The translations under genes were made by a program, and so were the position numbers. The notes under the pieces were generated by a model, which searched no databases, was not told where the DNA came from, and saw only the letters and a list, made by a program, of their open reading frames with translations. A DNA stretch of 64,000 nucleotides. It comes from Distichodus sexfasciatus (taxonomy: Eukaryota; Chordata; Actinopteri; Characiformes; Distichodontidae). Of this stretch, positions 13,001 to 28,000 are shown piece by piece. The stretch spans positions 2,615,277 to 2,679,276 of the forward strand of contig JAVGVS010000023.1 of the NCBI GenBank assembly GCA_032718565.1. Direction: 5' to 3'. Position 1 is the stretch's first letter, and every line of letters starts with the position of its first letter.

Positions 13001-16000
13001 CTTTCTCTTCCTCATTCAGTGTCAGTGCAGGGCCCTTACCAGAGGACTCTGTTAAAAAACCTGTTGAAAGACTATAATCCTATGGAACGGCCCGTGGCCA
13101 ACGACTCTCAGCCACTCACTGTTGTTCTCTCCCTCAGCTTAGTACAGATCATGGATGTGGTGAGTGTTCTGTCCGCTCCCTTTGCCAAACATCTCTTTCC
13201 TCTCTTTTGTTCTTCCTCTTCTTCTTTTTTCATTTGTTCTGCTGACTGCGCTGGTGACCTTGAGCATTCACCATTTTTCTCTCCTGACTTTAAGAAAATT
13301 GCACCAATTTGAGCAGAGTGTGGAATGTCTCTTTAACTTTTTGTATTTTTTCCTTCTTCTTGCGATTGAAATGTCATTGCCTTGCTTCTAGTTAGAATAC
13401 ATCTATAACTTCTCTATATTCTTTATATACATTTTATTTATAGAGATTCTAAGCAGTGTAAAAGTATGTGCAAAGTCATGGGAGTCTCTCCCTTTCTCTT
13501 CTTCTCAGGATGAGAAGAATCAAGTTCTCACCACCAATATCTGGCTTAACATGGTAAGACTGACCAACCAGCATTACTGTTCCATGGAAGACTGAATTTA
13601 TCAAATTTATGATATAGCGTGGAGATGAATAAAAAAAAAACCCAGAAAAACTTGAAAAACAGGCAATATATACACTACAGCTCAAATTTCCAAATTACAG
13701 CCTATGGTCTTCAAGGCTGTAATTGCTGCAAAAAGTGGTTTGTTTTGATGAAAGCAAAGTTTGAAGTGCACATGCATCATTATTTCTAACTCTGACAATG
13801 TCTGCATATCCTGCTCATTTGCTACATTTCCTATTCAGACTAATTTCATGTGCATTTCCATTGAAAACAAGAACATTTCCATGTGATTCCAAACATTTGA
13901 GCAGTAGTGTATATTACTAAAAAAGTCAATTATGGATAATTGTGTGATGACTTTAACAATACCTTTGATATGACTATTACTGTGGGTCATTTGCAGATAT
14001 TTCAGGTTTGTAAATGTTTCACAATGCTCATCAAAGTTGACTTTAAAGAGTTTAAGCTACTTAAAACATTAGTAAATAAAGTTACATCAGTTTTTCATCA
14101 AGCTGATTCCAGATGGGCTGTTTAGTTGATTGGCTGAAAGTGTAATAACTGCAGAATCTTATAATGAGTGGTCAGAATAAACAGAAAGAAAAGATATATT
14201 TAATCATGATGTAATTTACTCATATTGTAGTGTAAATCTAAGTCTAATGTATTAAATGATATGACATTTAAAGCTGCTAAAGGTAGACAGATCTATTCTA
14301 GTATATTATTGCACTGCCTTAATTTTAAAAAATCTTTATTTCTCAGATAACTATGTTGAATCAGGTGTGTAAAAAAACAGTGAGCTACGGGGAAACTCAT
14401 ACTGCCTATGGTGACCTTGTGTGTTCACCACAGTTCCCTTTTGTTAATCCAAAGTTGTTTTTTATTGCAGCTATTACAAGACCAAATCAGGTTAAAAAAT
14501 TACTTTACTGGTTACACTATTATGACAGCCCAGAGAAATAATAGTTTTCCATAGGTAAAAACCGGCGTAGGGGGTTGTAGTGAGCCCTCCTCAGATAACA
14601 AGTCCCTAAAATGTGTGAATGTCAGGATTTGGCTAGACAGGTAATGTTCTGAAGGACATTTTGGCGATAAATGAATGTTCTCAATACTCAAATGAATAAT
14701 CTTAATACTTTATTCAAATGTCTAAAATTTACACATGAATAGCATCAATGTAACTTTACCTTTAAGGATGTTTGAAGTTAAATTTAAAAAAGTGAGAGTA
14801 AGTATTTGTCATTGTGAACACAGCACAGCACAGCACAGCACACAGTGCACCTCAACCAAATGTGACATCTGCATTTGACCCATCCGTGAAGGAGCAGTGG
14901 GTAGTTGACATGGGCAGTGCCCAGGGAACAGTGCTTGCTCATGCTCAGGTACCTCAGTGGTACCTTTACTAGTCCGGGATTTGACCTGGTGACTTTCTGA
15001 TCACGGAGTGAACTCCCTAACCGTTATGCTACCAACTAGCAGGAAGTTGCACAGATGTTGTTTTGTTAGTTGGATCACTCTTTTAAACAAATGAAATATT
15101 AGAAATCGATTTAATTCAGCATTTATTTTGTAATAAAGAGAACCTCTCTATTTTTGCAGCATTGGTATGACCACTATCTACAGTGGAACCAATCTGAATA
15201 CCCAGGTGTAAAGAACCTCAGATTCACCACTGATCAAGTCTGGACCCCTGATATCTTGCTTTACAACAGGTACACACATTCACAACACACAAACCCACAT
15301 TAACACTTCTGAGCACTGACATGCATCTGACCACAAACCACAATTCCAGTCATTACCTCTCAGCTTGGAGTGTTTGTAATGGGCGGGTGTAGCATTCATC
15401 CAGCTGAAATGCTTCAACTTAATTGGATGTTGTTTTGCGCTAACTGTTTACACTCAATTAATCCATGGTCTAAAGTTACTTGTGACACTTTGGATTGCTT
15501 TGCAAGTGAGTCAAAGTGTTACAGATAAAAAGGGCAAAGAACACTGAGTGTGAGGAAACAAAGCTGCAGCGTCCAGGTGCAAATTAAAGATGTCAGACTA
15601 AACCGATCAGCAGACCCAGATCAATGAGCTGCAGATTTGCGGAAGATAAACACGTCTGGTGAAAAGCAAAAAATGCTCAACCAGTCGCTAAGCCAAACTT
15701 GGTCTGAGGTTGCCTTTCATTCCTTCCTTCCTTCCTTTTTTTTTTGCCTTGCAAACATTTGACTTGTTTTGATGGAGCAAAAACATGTAAAACTTCACGC
15801 TGTTGTAACACAGTGGATCCATCATAAATGAAGACGTTTAGATCACAATAGAAAGTTTTAGGCAAATATTTTCTAAAACTCTTAAGGCTTAAGTTAATAG
15901 GATAATAATACTGTGTTCCTAATACACCCATTGGTGCACATCTATCTATCCATCCTCCCTCCCTGTATTTTTTATCTATTTATTGCTGATTATTTTTGAG

Positions 16001-19000
16001 CATACATTTGATTAAGTAATCTTGAGTGTGAGAAGGCACAATATAAATGATTATTCATATTGTGGTTATGATTAATTATTGTTCTGATGATTATTGTTTT
16101 CTATTCATTCATTTTACCACATGATCAGCTGTGCCACTTTGCCCTGACTTGCTTCCTAGATACTTACTATCTACATTATCGCCATCTGAATTCAACAATA
16201 AAACCTAAACAATTTGTTCTGCTGGAGAATTTTACATTGAATGTTGAATAACAGAAGCGCCATGCCTTCTCTCTTTTTTCCTCCCCTCACAGTGCCGACG
16301 ACGAGTTCGACTCCACCTTTAAAACCAATGTGCTTGTGAACTCTAGTGGTTACTGCAGCTACATTCCTCCAGGTCAGTTTTCCCGTTTTAAACCGCGAAA
16401 GCATGGAAAGGTATAACAAAAGCACAGTCACAACTTGTTCAGGATGAGTTATTAATAACGTGTTGGACCGTTTTTGATTGCAAGCTAAAACAGTCCAAAT
16501 GTTTAGGATTTTCATGAGTTATGATGACGCTCCTTATAATCTAAAATAGATCTCAAATTTGAATTATGTTCCAAAATATTCAGGTAGTTTACACAAAATG
16601 ATTTTGGCTATTTTAAACCTCTGCAGAGAGTCTACTATATACTTTCATTTTTTTATTTTGCACGTTTCAGCAAATTGTAAAAAGGTCCATATATTTAGAT
16701 ACATTATGAAAAAGTGCTTGTTATTGTACTACATGCCCTCCCTTTGATGTTGCAGAAAGGGTATGCCAGGTTAAAACCTGGTTTAAGGATTTTTAGGGTA
16801 GTCATAAGTACATGAGACATTTATGGTTTGAGATGTTGAGATAATGCATAAAAATTGCACATAAATTAAAGATATACTCCTCGCATTATGCTGAGATAGG
16901 AGCAAACTGCAAATCAGCGTGATGCATGAAGAAAGTGCAAGAGAAAAAAAACCCCAACACAGCCTCGTAGAGGATATGTCTGTGCACCTCTGAGCGTATT
17001 TATACCAAATTGCCATGCAGGCTAAAGGTTGGGTATTGATGAAAAATCATTAAAGCGCTTGCAGCATAATGTGGGACGTGTGTTGGGGAGTTGAGATGGA
17101 AAAAAGCAGGATATATCCATAAAGCAAATGTCAGGAGGCTTTTATTGTGCATGTGAGATCTAGATGGGAGTGCTACAACCATACGTCTACGGAAAGTATA
17201 TAGAAAACGAAGCAAGCATTTATAACTTCAAGTGAGCAACGAGTATTTTCAAGGTGACATTGTGCAGTGAATGTATTTCAAACATTGTTCACGATTGAGG
17301 CTTGAGCGTTCAGCTTTTGTGTTTACTAAGATGGCGATGGTGTTCAAAGGCGAGAGCTTCTTTTGGAAGTGAGCAGTGATGTTGGGAGCATCTCTGGTGC
17401 ATTGATATACATATTCTGCAACTGTTGGAGCAAAAACATTGTACTTGCTAGAGGCAGCCGCAGTCTAGCATCTCATCAGTAAAAAACAAACCAGCTTTAA
17501 ATAAAGTCTCTATGAAGCAAGGCGTCTTTAAATAAACTCACACACACATACACAACCCACAAGCTCTGAATTGCAAAGTAAAACATCTTTAAATAAACTC
17601 CCGCAGTCATTTACTCACACACACACACACACACTCACACACACACACACGCACACAGGCAAACATGCTAAAGCCTATCTCCAGGATCATATGTTTTGAA
17701 GCTCATAAGGGATTTTGATCTTTTTTTTTGAGAGAGTTTAATTCCTCGCACACTACATTACAGCCCTCACACACACAGTCCCTCAGTGCCAACCACAAAT
17801 CAAATGCCCATTTAAATTTAAGTCAAGGATGCCTGGCACACACACATCTTATAAACATATTTATATATAGATAATGAGATATGGATCCTCAACTACTTTT
17901 GCTAATTCGGTAATTCATTAGGGATTTGAGAATGAAATAATCTAGTCTGGTGCCAGGACTTTTTCCTTTTATACCACAACACAAAATCAAATGCATATTG
18001 TTACTGAAAAAAAATAGAATATGTAATCTCTATCTCTGTAATATATGAGACTTTATATATATAGGTTCTCTGACACACTTGCTGAAAATCTTTTAAATCA
18101 GATTGATTCACATTCATCTGCAAATACTATTGAAAAAGTTGAATTATACATCGTTTAACTGTTTGCTGTGCATTAATTAAATCAGAAAAAAATATTTTTA
18201 AAGATCAATTTAATAACAATGCATCTGCACTCTTTCTTAAATTAAAAAAGACTAATTAAATTTTTACACATTGAGAAAAACATAAAAATGTAAAGGCAAC
18301 CAATAGTCTTTTTATTTTTGCCAAAAGCATCATATTTTTCAGTGGAAGTGAAATGTGATGATGTGATGACTGGGTTAGGAAGTTATAAAGAAATGTGACC
18401 TCTGCATTTGGCCCATCCATGAAGGAGCAGTGGGCAGCTGACATGGCAGAGCCCGGGGATCAGTTCTTGGGGATGCTACCTTGCTCATGAGTACCTTGGT
18501 CGTACCTTTACCAGTCTCAGGATTCAAAACGGTGATCACGTGGCGAACACTAGGGGTGTGCAAAAAAAATTGAATCGAATCGTAATTCTTTCTCTGTTGA
18601 TTTAAAATTGATTCATGCATTCCAAAAAATCGATTCATATTTTTTAACTAACATAATGCCACTAGTTTACTTTTTGTCCAACAGGAGTTCAGCTCACCAA
18701 TCCTATAGATGGCACAATGTCAAAATCTGCCCAGATAGACGTCCTTCATGCAGGCATGAAGGACATGCAGTCAGTATGCGTACATATGCATTACATTTAG
18801 TAAACCACATTTGATTCAGTGTGATTATTTTTTGTTGACCTGCCACAGTCAAATGGAAAAAGTAACTCAATACAGCAATCTGGTAAATAAATTCATCTAT
18901 GTATTGAATTGTGAATCACTTATGAATCATGATTTTGAATTGAATTGTGAGTCCAAGAATCAGAATTGAATAATGAGGTTTTCTGAATCGTGCACCCCTA

Positions 19001-22000
19001 ACGAACACCTTAACGTTACGCTACCAACTGCCCCAGTTCAGTATCTGTATGGACTGAGCCATCACAGACTTTTTTAATATCCAAGAAACCATGCAAAAAT
19101 GTTCGGTGCTTGGTCAACTATCAGATTTTGTGAGCTGCATGAAATTTGCTTCCTACAGGCATCACCCTGTGCAGGGTATCTTTCTTGGTAATGCTCTTAG
19201 AGGCCTGTAATGTGTCCATTTTTCAGTTCCTGTTTGTCCCAGGGGCTTTCCACCTCCTGTCTCGTCTTCAGTGAAATGCTTACTCAAAGGAAATCACTGC
19301 AGAATATTGACTTGACCTGTCAGGAAAATTCAGCTGTTTGTCCCTGAAAAACACTCCAGTTCGTTGTTGGTACATTATAACATGCTGTCAACAGTCACTT
19401 TATGACTAAAGATGCTAGCTGTCTTCCACTTGCAGCGCTGCATGTCAATGTGTGATAGACACAGGGCATTCAGACTGAATTTAGACCCTTCGTTTTTCTC
19501 ACACTTTATTCCAACCTAACGCTATCCTTTCACAATCTTTTATATATGTAGCAGAAATGGAAAAATGGTCAGATTTCCATAAGTATTCAAATCATTAGTA
19601 AATGTATTGTATTGAAGGTGCATCCTGTTCCCACTCATCATTTTAAGTGTGTTTCTATATCGTAATATTTTCCTGCGATCAAATGATGGACCATCTTACA
19701 CGTTTATATACAATTAGACCTTACTGTAAAGTTGCCAAGTGTAGGCTGGTCATCAGAAAAAAGCACATGATTGCTTGACTGGCATTGCCAATAAGCTTCA
19801 GAAAGATTCTCTTGTCTTAAAAAACAAGACCCAATAGACTAACGAGATCAAGTCTGAAGTCTTTAAGTGCTAATTTGTTTAGGTCATGTCCTAGAGGGCC
19901 AGACTCCAGCAGGTTCCCCATCGTACCTGACTTCTGTATATTCACATCTGATCTCCGGTAGATCTCATTTGAAGTGACTCGCCCGGTAGGGTGGAAAACC
20001 TCCAGGCCTCTCCCCCCACGTTAGTGAGTTAAAACTGGTACTGCTAATCACCTAACCAAAACCATAAAGGGATTTAGTTGTGGTTCTCGATCAAATTTGA
20101 TATGAGTTTTTCGGTGGAGCATTTCAATGAGATCTGGGACAGAGATTTAAAGGTAATAAGGATAGATTTATAGTGAATATGTTAAAACACATGTAGTCAG
20201 GGAAGGAAATGTGATCAGATCTTTTGCTACAAGTAATTACCTTGACAGCAGATTTTTTTTACATATTGGAGTTCAACTTTAATGGGGTGACCAAAGGGAA
20301 AAGCATTGCTATAATCAAGACATGAGATGATGAAAGCATGAATGTTTCAGCATTACTTGTGGACAGGATTGAGACTCATTACAGAGCTTGAAAAATGCAT
20401 TTTTGACTAGAAACTAAATATGGGTCAAAAGTAAGCGAAAGATCAAAAATAACACTAGGATCATTGGTCTCTAATTAAGGCTTAACTGAGATACCATCAA
20501 TAGATCATTTTAATCCCAGTACTTTGAGATGAGAGCCTTAATAGTGGTACCCAGAGTTTTTAGTTATTAGGGCTATTAAGTACATATGAGTTTCTTCTGC
20601 ATTGAAAACTTATTACGATTCAACCAAGTGGTAGCAAATAGATGATGAAGAGCAGAGGCCCAAGGACAGATCCTTGATGGGCACCTTGATTAGCATGTGA
20701 TAGAAAGTCTTTTAATAGTGTTTTGTGACCTATTAAATGGCTGGATCATAACCCTTAAGAGCTTTAAAATTACAGCACAATTGTCTGCATCCAAACTACA
20801 ACAGCTTCAGAAATTCCCCAGAGATAGACAAATCACCAAAATTAGAGTGCCAAGGTTATCATATAAAATCAAATTTAGTCTGTTATCCCTGCCAAGTGTG
20901 CTTCTGCAAGCCACTCAATAGAGAGTCTGAATGCCTTTGTAAACATGACTTTTCTACTTTGCTTTTTAACAATTACACAAATATTGCATTTCTTTCATTT
21001 CATAACAATGTTGTTGGTAGAAATATAAATATATTTTTCTGGCAAGAATGTTAAAAATCAAGATAAAACTGAGGACAGTTTCTGATTGTACAGTTGCTTT
21101 TATTCATCTCACTTTATACCTTTAATTTTTCATCACTCATGCACCTTTGTCTGATTTAATAGAGTTTGTCTCAGTATACTGCAGGTTTTTTAAATGCTTT
21201 TTAGCAAATTGGACCGCTCTTGTAGCTTGCCAGTGATTCACAGCTGTGGTGAGCCCTCTGGATGCTGGTTTGTTTTTCTTTTTGATGCATCAGTGCCTTT
21301 GTCCTGCAGGGATTTTTGTGTTCCATAAAGAAAATCTGTTCAATGGTATTTCTTACTGATTGAAAGTTTGCTTTAGGCATCCTCTACTGTGGACTTCTGT
21401 AGTTTGTCTGGTTGTTGGGTCCCAAGTACTTTCTTTTTGAGTAATAATTTGGCATTAACACTTTTGATTTAGATTTACAAGTATGCGGAACAGATTCCTT
21501 GTTGGACAAAATAGCAATGATGAGCATCACTCTGTTTAAGTCAATTTAATAAAGGTAAATGTTATGCTTGAATCTTATTAACTTTTTATTGCTGATTTGT
21601 CAGGCTCATTATAACTAACTTTACTTGCACTTTTTTAATCCTAACGTTGAGAGCAAGAACAGCAAACAATTTTTTCTACAATAGGAATGCTATCTGAGCA
21701 CACATTAAGATTTGAAAACTCTGAGAACTCTAGCAAAAGTGACTTTATGTAGTATTAGTTGTATTCATTTCTAACTTAACTCAAAAATGTTTGTTTCTAA
21801 TTGCAAATCACATAAGCAAACAATTTTAGCAACAAGTTTGAATCCTTATAACCCCACTAAGATTTCCCACTTCAGAATATTCAGAAGACCATCTTGTGAT
21901 ATTGTGATACTGTATAAAGGTATAAAGGAGTTGAATCAGAAGAATATATAATATATAATATAATATAATAATATATATAAAATATGCTCTGTATTTATAA

Positions 22001-25000
22001 TAATTTTACTTTCTGGAACTTTTTGATAAGTTCTAATACCCCGCTGTCACAATGTTACTAAGTGTTAAAGATCATGTTAATAATAGAAGAGCAATGACAA
22101 GTGACCAAGTTACAAATTGTAACCCAAGAACCCAATTTCCTGTTGCTTTTCAGGGATATATACAATTGCTGTAAAGCAAAATATCATTGGTGTTACAGAT
22201 ATAGTGTACTATCAGATCCATGCAATGGTGAAGAATATACAGAAAGTTTTCAGTGTAATTGACAGTTATATGTTGAGTATTTTGTACCCAGACTAAGTAT
22301 TATCAATATTAGCAACATTTATCACATACTTTTGACATTTGTAATACTGAAATTAATGTACTTTTTAAAAATAACAATAGTTTTTACTTGTTAGATTTTA
22401 CCTTCTATTATTTCATAAGTTGCACTCATACAACATCCCAAGTACGCTTCCATGACGCCATGCCTATGTGACTTGTGATTTGTGGCTAATCCACATCTTT
22501 CTATATATAAAGACACTCAAATTAAACCACTTAACTTTTAGTTTGACTTTGACTTTGAGTTAAGTATTTCTAGTAAGCATTTTCTGTAAATATCAGATAA
22601 TGTACTATTCTAGTTGCAAACTAGGATTATGCACCACTGGATTTTAAGTGGTATGAGTTTGGCATGAAGGCACCGAAAAGTATGTCAAAGCTTTTTAAAG
22701 ACCTGAATAAACCTCTTTACACATACATACACATTTTTGACATTTTAGAGACATTAGTTGCAAAGATATGCATGTAACTTTTGATGGATATATTGCATTT
22801 GTTATTAAAACTGAAATGCTGAAACTTGTATAAGTTGTTTTAAGAGAAGATATAAATAAGTTGGAATACCTACAAGTTAATCTAATTGCACATTTCGCAT
22901 TTTTGAGCCATATTGTATGCTTCTCGTTTACGAATTGTCAAGTTCTTATTGGTGCCGGGTGCTCAGGATTTTAGAATTAGCTGTAGAACTATGTATACAG
23001 TATAACTGTTCTCTGGGTTTCATCAGGGGACATTTTTTCTTTGCCACACTGCGGCTGATTCTGAGCTCTAAGAAATCTCTCACAGCTGCTTTTCTTCTGC
23101 TTTCACTTATGCTTTAACTCGTGCCTGCCTACTCCAGCTGTTTCTCCCTGTAGGAATCCATTCAGGGAGGCTACGCAGCAGAGTTGCTAGTTTGCTACCG
23201 TTTGTTATTGATTAGCTGCTGGTTTTAGCCACCCGGCTTCTAGAGGGCGGAATCAATGGGCAGCGGCACGAGTCCCACAAAATGCAGCCGAGATTTGCAG
23301 CTCTGGGGAAGAGCTGTGGTTAAATCTTGAAGTATTGATTTGTATCCAAAATGTTTTCAGTCTGTTAGAGAAAGGCCTAATTGCATCACAGTGTGTCATT
23401 CTGAAGCAGCAGGATTCTGTGTAGATCAGAAAAAAGGGTCACCATAAAGGATCTAAGCAGCAATCTGTAGACGCATCAGACAGATAGACAGCAGAACCGG
23501 GGAGCTTCAAGAAATACAGCAATGAAATCAATGCGTGCACTTAATTTTTAGCAAAAAGTAATCAGAAGAACTCCAGGAACATTATAGTCATAGACAGTGT
23601 TGGGGAGTAGCTAACTACAAGTAGTGACTACTTTTTAAGTGGTTTATCAGAAGTGAAAAAATACAAATAGCAATGTTACAAAAGATTAAAATTATATTAT
23701 CTCTTTACAAATATGGGTATTTTCAACTACTGAACTTGTAATTGGTGCTCAAGTGGCAGAAGTGGCATCTGAGAGGCTACTGTGCCAGGTGACATGACAG
23801 CTATGAGAGAGAGTTGCAGAATCTAGTCCAGAAGATGGTGAAGATGGAAGCAAGAAGCTGTGACCATGAAATAGCCTGTACTTAACTACCTTTTACTCTG
23901 GAGCTTGTAGTGTACAGTAGCTAATTACTATATTAAAACAGTAGCTCAGCTGTAGTTTAGCTATTTTTAAAATTCTAGTATTCTCAGCTGTAGTTTAGCT
24001 ATTTTTAAAGTCTAGTTTTTCAAGTTTCAAATCTAGTGTTCTAAGTTTAGGACCTAAGATTCCAAGTTTAAACTCAAGTTGGCAAGCTTGTTTGATCTCG
24101 CCTCATGACTGGATTCCGATTATTAGGTCAACGATTCAATTTGATATGATATCTTGATGCATCACGATGTATCACGATGCATCAAATTTGCTATATTATT
24201 TCACATTGCACACATGGATCGCTGATTGTGCAGCCATAGTTGCTACAGTGATGTCCTTTTTAACTAGAATGTCGTAGCCAAAAAATCACCAGGCAATCTC
24301 ATTATGATATAATTCAGGGGTTTTCAACTGCTTCTGTCCCAGGGACCACCATGCAGACTAAGAAGAATTGTCCATGCCTGCATTTCTGTTAAATCTGCAA
24401 ATATTGATATGATACTTTTGCTCAAGGAGTTTTCTAATGGTGGACTTCTAACTTTTGGCACACAAAGACTAGTGATCATTTAAAATAAAAAAGCATACAG
24501 TACAAAGACCTAATTCCATATGGTAATAAGAAAGGAAGCATGGTTTGAAAAATATTTCTCCAGGGAATTTTTAGTTCGAGAAATCATCCCATGGCATCGT
24601 TGTTGACCAAAGGTAAAATGACCCTTGCTCTTGCCCTGAACAGTGATCTGTGCTCTTTGGGGGGGCCCAAAACTATATTTCTGCACTTATGAACCTTAGA
24701 TATGAGGGCTCTCAGTGCTGTGTGCCAAAAACCGGATCAGAGGCTCAACACAGAGGTGAATTATTCAAGAGCCTCCTGAAGCTGTCCTGACATGTTTGGG
24801 GACTTTTATCAGTGGAGAGGGACTGCAGCAAGAGAAAACTGCTGGCCTGGAAACGGATTCCACACTTTTACATAGTGAGATGTCTTTTAGGTGGTGTAAA
24901 ACATTGTAAGAGGAAATGGGGGATTAGGGAGGACCCAAATTACAAAGAGTAATCAGTTAGTGTATCAACCAAGTAGCAATCATCTTGTTTTTTGGAAAAG

Positions 25001-28000
25001 CATCAGTGAATAAATGTAAGGGAGCATTACATGTTTCAAGTGATTCTGTAATCAAGTACTAAAGGTTAGTGTTTAGAGATGCAAGTATGCAAAGTGAACA
25101 TGAATTAATGCAATAACACAAAGTTGTATAAGTGAAATGATTTAACTTATATTCCAAGTTTATTATGCAGCCTGGAGAGCAACTTTTGTCAAAAAAGCTA
25201 TTTTTATTGTGTGCTAACATCAGGTATGATATTGTTGTAATATGGTAAAAAATGTTTTGTAATTTTGGCTACACTGTTGTACTCCTTTATGCTAAACAAT
25301 ATCAATACAACACATTAAAAGTCAGGTATTCCCCTTCTAATAATAGGATGTTTTTACAAAGTAGCCTTACTATCCTCAAAAGTAAAAATGAAGACTTAAA
25401 AACCATCCAAAATAACAACCATCTATGGATTTAATGGAGTTAATGGCTCATGCTTGAAAGCTATAATTCCATATAAACATTACTTAAAAGACCTACACAG
25501 AAACTGCACAACAGCTTTAGTCAAAATTTGAATGTGGTAATCAATAGTATAAGAATAACTCATGCAGAAAAACCGGCCCATCCACTCGACATTAATATTA
25601 GATTTGATATGTGGGAAACACGTCATATGACCAGTTGGATTAAGTACCTGTTACTGCAACATGTACGATTTTAGAAACTTTTAATTGGGTAGCATTGTAG
25701 TGAGATATTGGCTTCCTCATGCATTTCTTCATCGTTTCATTTATTTAACCTTGTCTCAAGGTGTCTTTTGTTCTTTCTCTGCTTATTAGTTATGCATGTT
25801 TCAGCCAACAGCCTCCTTGACCAATGACCAGACTCATCAAATATTAGTCATTGCATAATTAATTTAAGATTATCTCATGAGGAAAAAAATGTCCTTACTC
25901 AAAAATAACACTTATTTTGTTGAATATTTTTCTGGCAGATGCAACCACTGTTGAATGTTGCTTTTATTCCACTGCCAAGTAATAGAATTTCCACGGAAAT
26001 GTCAAAATATTCTCTAGTTATCTTCTATATGTGTTTTCCTGAATGTTTGTTCAGGTTTTCTATTCAATCAAATAAACAAATCTCTCTCATGAAAACACAT
26101 GGAAAGTCTGCTGCTCTTATTGCTTTTTTCTCTGGTGTAAAAGATATAGAAATTGCTGCAGTTGTTAGAACAACAGCTTGCTGTTATTTGTCATTTAGAA
26201 ATTGCTGTCATTTACTCAGACCTAAGCATATGGGTTGTGAAAATATATTGACCAATGCCTTGTAAATAGCATTCGCGTCAGTAGTGCAGCTATGGAAAAT
26301 GTGCTTTTTTGGGAGAAAGGATGAACTGCCTGCATGCTCTTTTCTTTTGTATTGTCCCCGTAGCAGAAGCAATATGTGTATCATACATCTCCTCATTCAC
26401 AAACAATTCTCATTTCCTGTCTTTCCCCACTGTTTGCCAGCAAAGGTCTGAAGTGGAACTGAGTAAAATAAATCTGATGGCGGTGGTGATGAATGCTGGA
26501 CATATTTTCTTTCAGGGTTATCTGAAGGCCTCGTCCATCTCTTTTGTGTGCCATTATATTCCAGAAAAGTAGGCAGGCATGGAAGTACCTTGTATAAAGT
26601 ATTTACTGTAATGAATTTTACACAATTATTACTGGGACTGAAAATGTTTTTTTTTTAATTATTATTTTTAATGCTTGTTGTTGGAATGCTGGGGCATATT
26701 TGGATTTTTTAGTGTTGTAAGGATTTCTTACAAAGTGCTTATGAGTAATTAAAGTGGGTATAAATATATAATGAAGATTGCGATGCAACTATTATATATG
26801 TAGCTTTACGTATTAAGCCTGTAGTGCATCATATCAGCACCACGCATTAACACAAAGAGTTTGTTCAGCTAAATAAATATTCTTACTATGTACTCATAAC
26901 GCCCTCAGACATTTAAAATAGCACAAAACATTATAAACATAACATGCTTAGATGTGATAAAGTGGTAAACATGTTACTGGAATGTACTGTGCATGTAGGG
27001 CTGCTTTATATCAAGACAATAACAAAACAAGCAAAATGGTTTTGCAATTTCTCCAGCATCCTCAAAAGTAAAAAAGACATTCATAATGACAATAATATCA
27101 CTGTTAGTTGTGTGTAACATTACGTATAGAACTGAAATATAACCTGCATCAAATGTAAACCAACCTTATTAACTTACCAACAAAGGACCTACACAGAGGG
27201 TTGTTATAAGTTACTGATGCAGTGCTACAATTTCAACAGCTTTCTGTTTTTAGATGCAGTTTTTCTGCATCTGTTGTTTTCAGAAGGACCTCATGTGCAA
27301 GTCTACACCAGTAAATTGCTATGGGCTGTTTGTCAGTTGCTTTAGATATTTGATCATTATTGAGTCGTGCTGTTCACTTAAGTCTGCCATTTGATTAACT
27401 CTGCCTGTGCGTGAGAACGTTGTGTGGGTCAGTGTGTGAGCAGCGTATAAAAATCATTTTTTATGCCAATGCTTCTCACTCTGTATGCTATGTTGACTGG
27501 CTGGTGTTGGTGTAATGTGAAAGATCAATGTTTCATTTCAAGTTGCTTGCTGTCTTTGTGGGATGAGGTCACCGTGATTTTGTGCAACTCTGTGGCAACT
27601 CTAATCTGGTTATACTTCATTATGATTGCATTGAAATAAACACCCCATTATACAAATTTGGACTAGGCAAAGTCAACATTTTATATAAGCCAATCATTTT
27701 ATATGAAATACATTATAAATATTATATACTGCATTTTCTGTTTTAAATATGGCATGACACAGTTACAATATAGTATTATTCTATATACAAATGGTCTTAG
27801 TTTTTTTTTACTGCATATTATGTAAATATAGTTCAGTACATATTGATATTTTGAATCATATTTTAAATCTAAAGTGATAAAAAGAATCAAAAGCCTGTTT
27901 TAAGATGTCAACAAAATTCCATGTTGTGTTATTACTGCATTTTTACAGATAAATTTGAAATGTACTGTATTTGAATTTATTGACATTAATACAGCTCATA

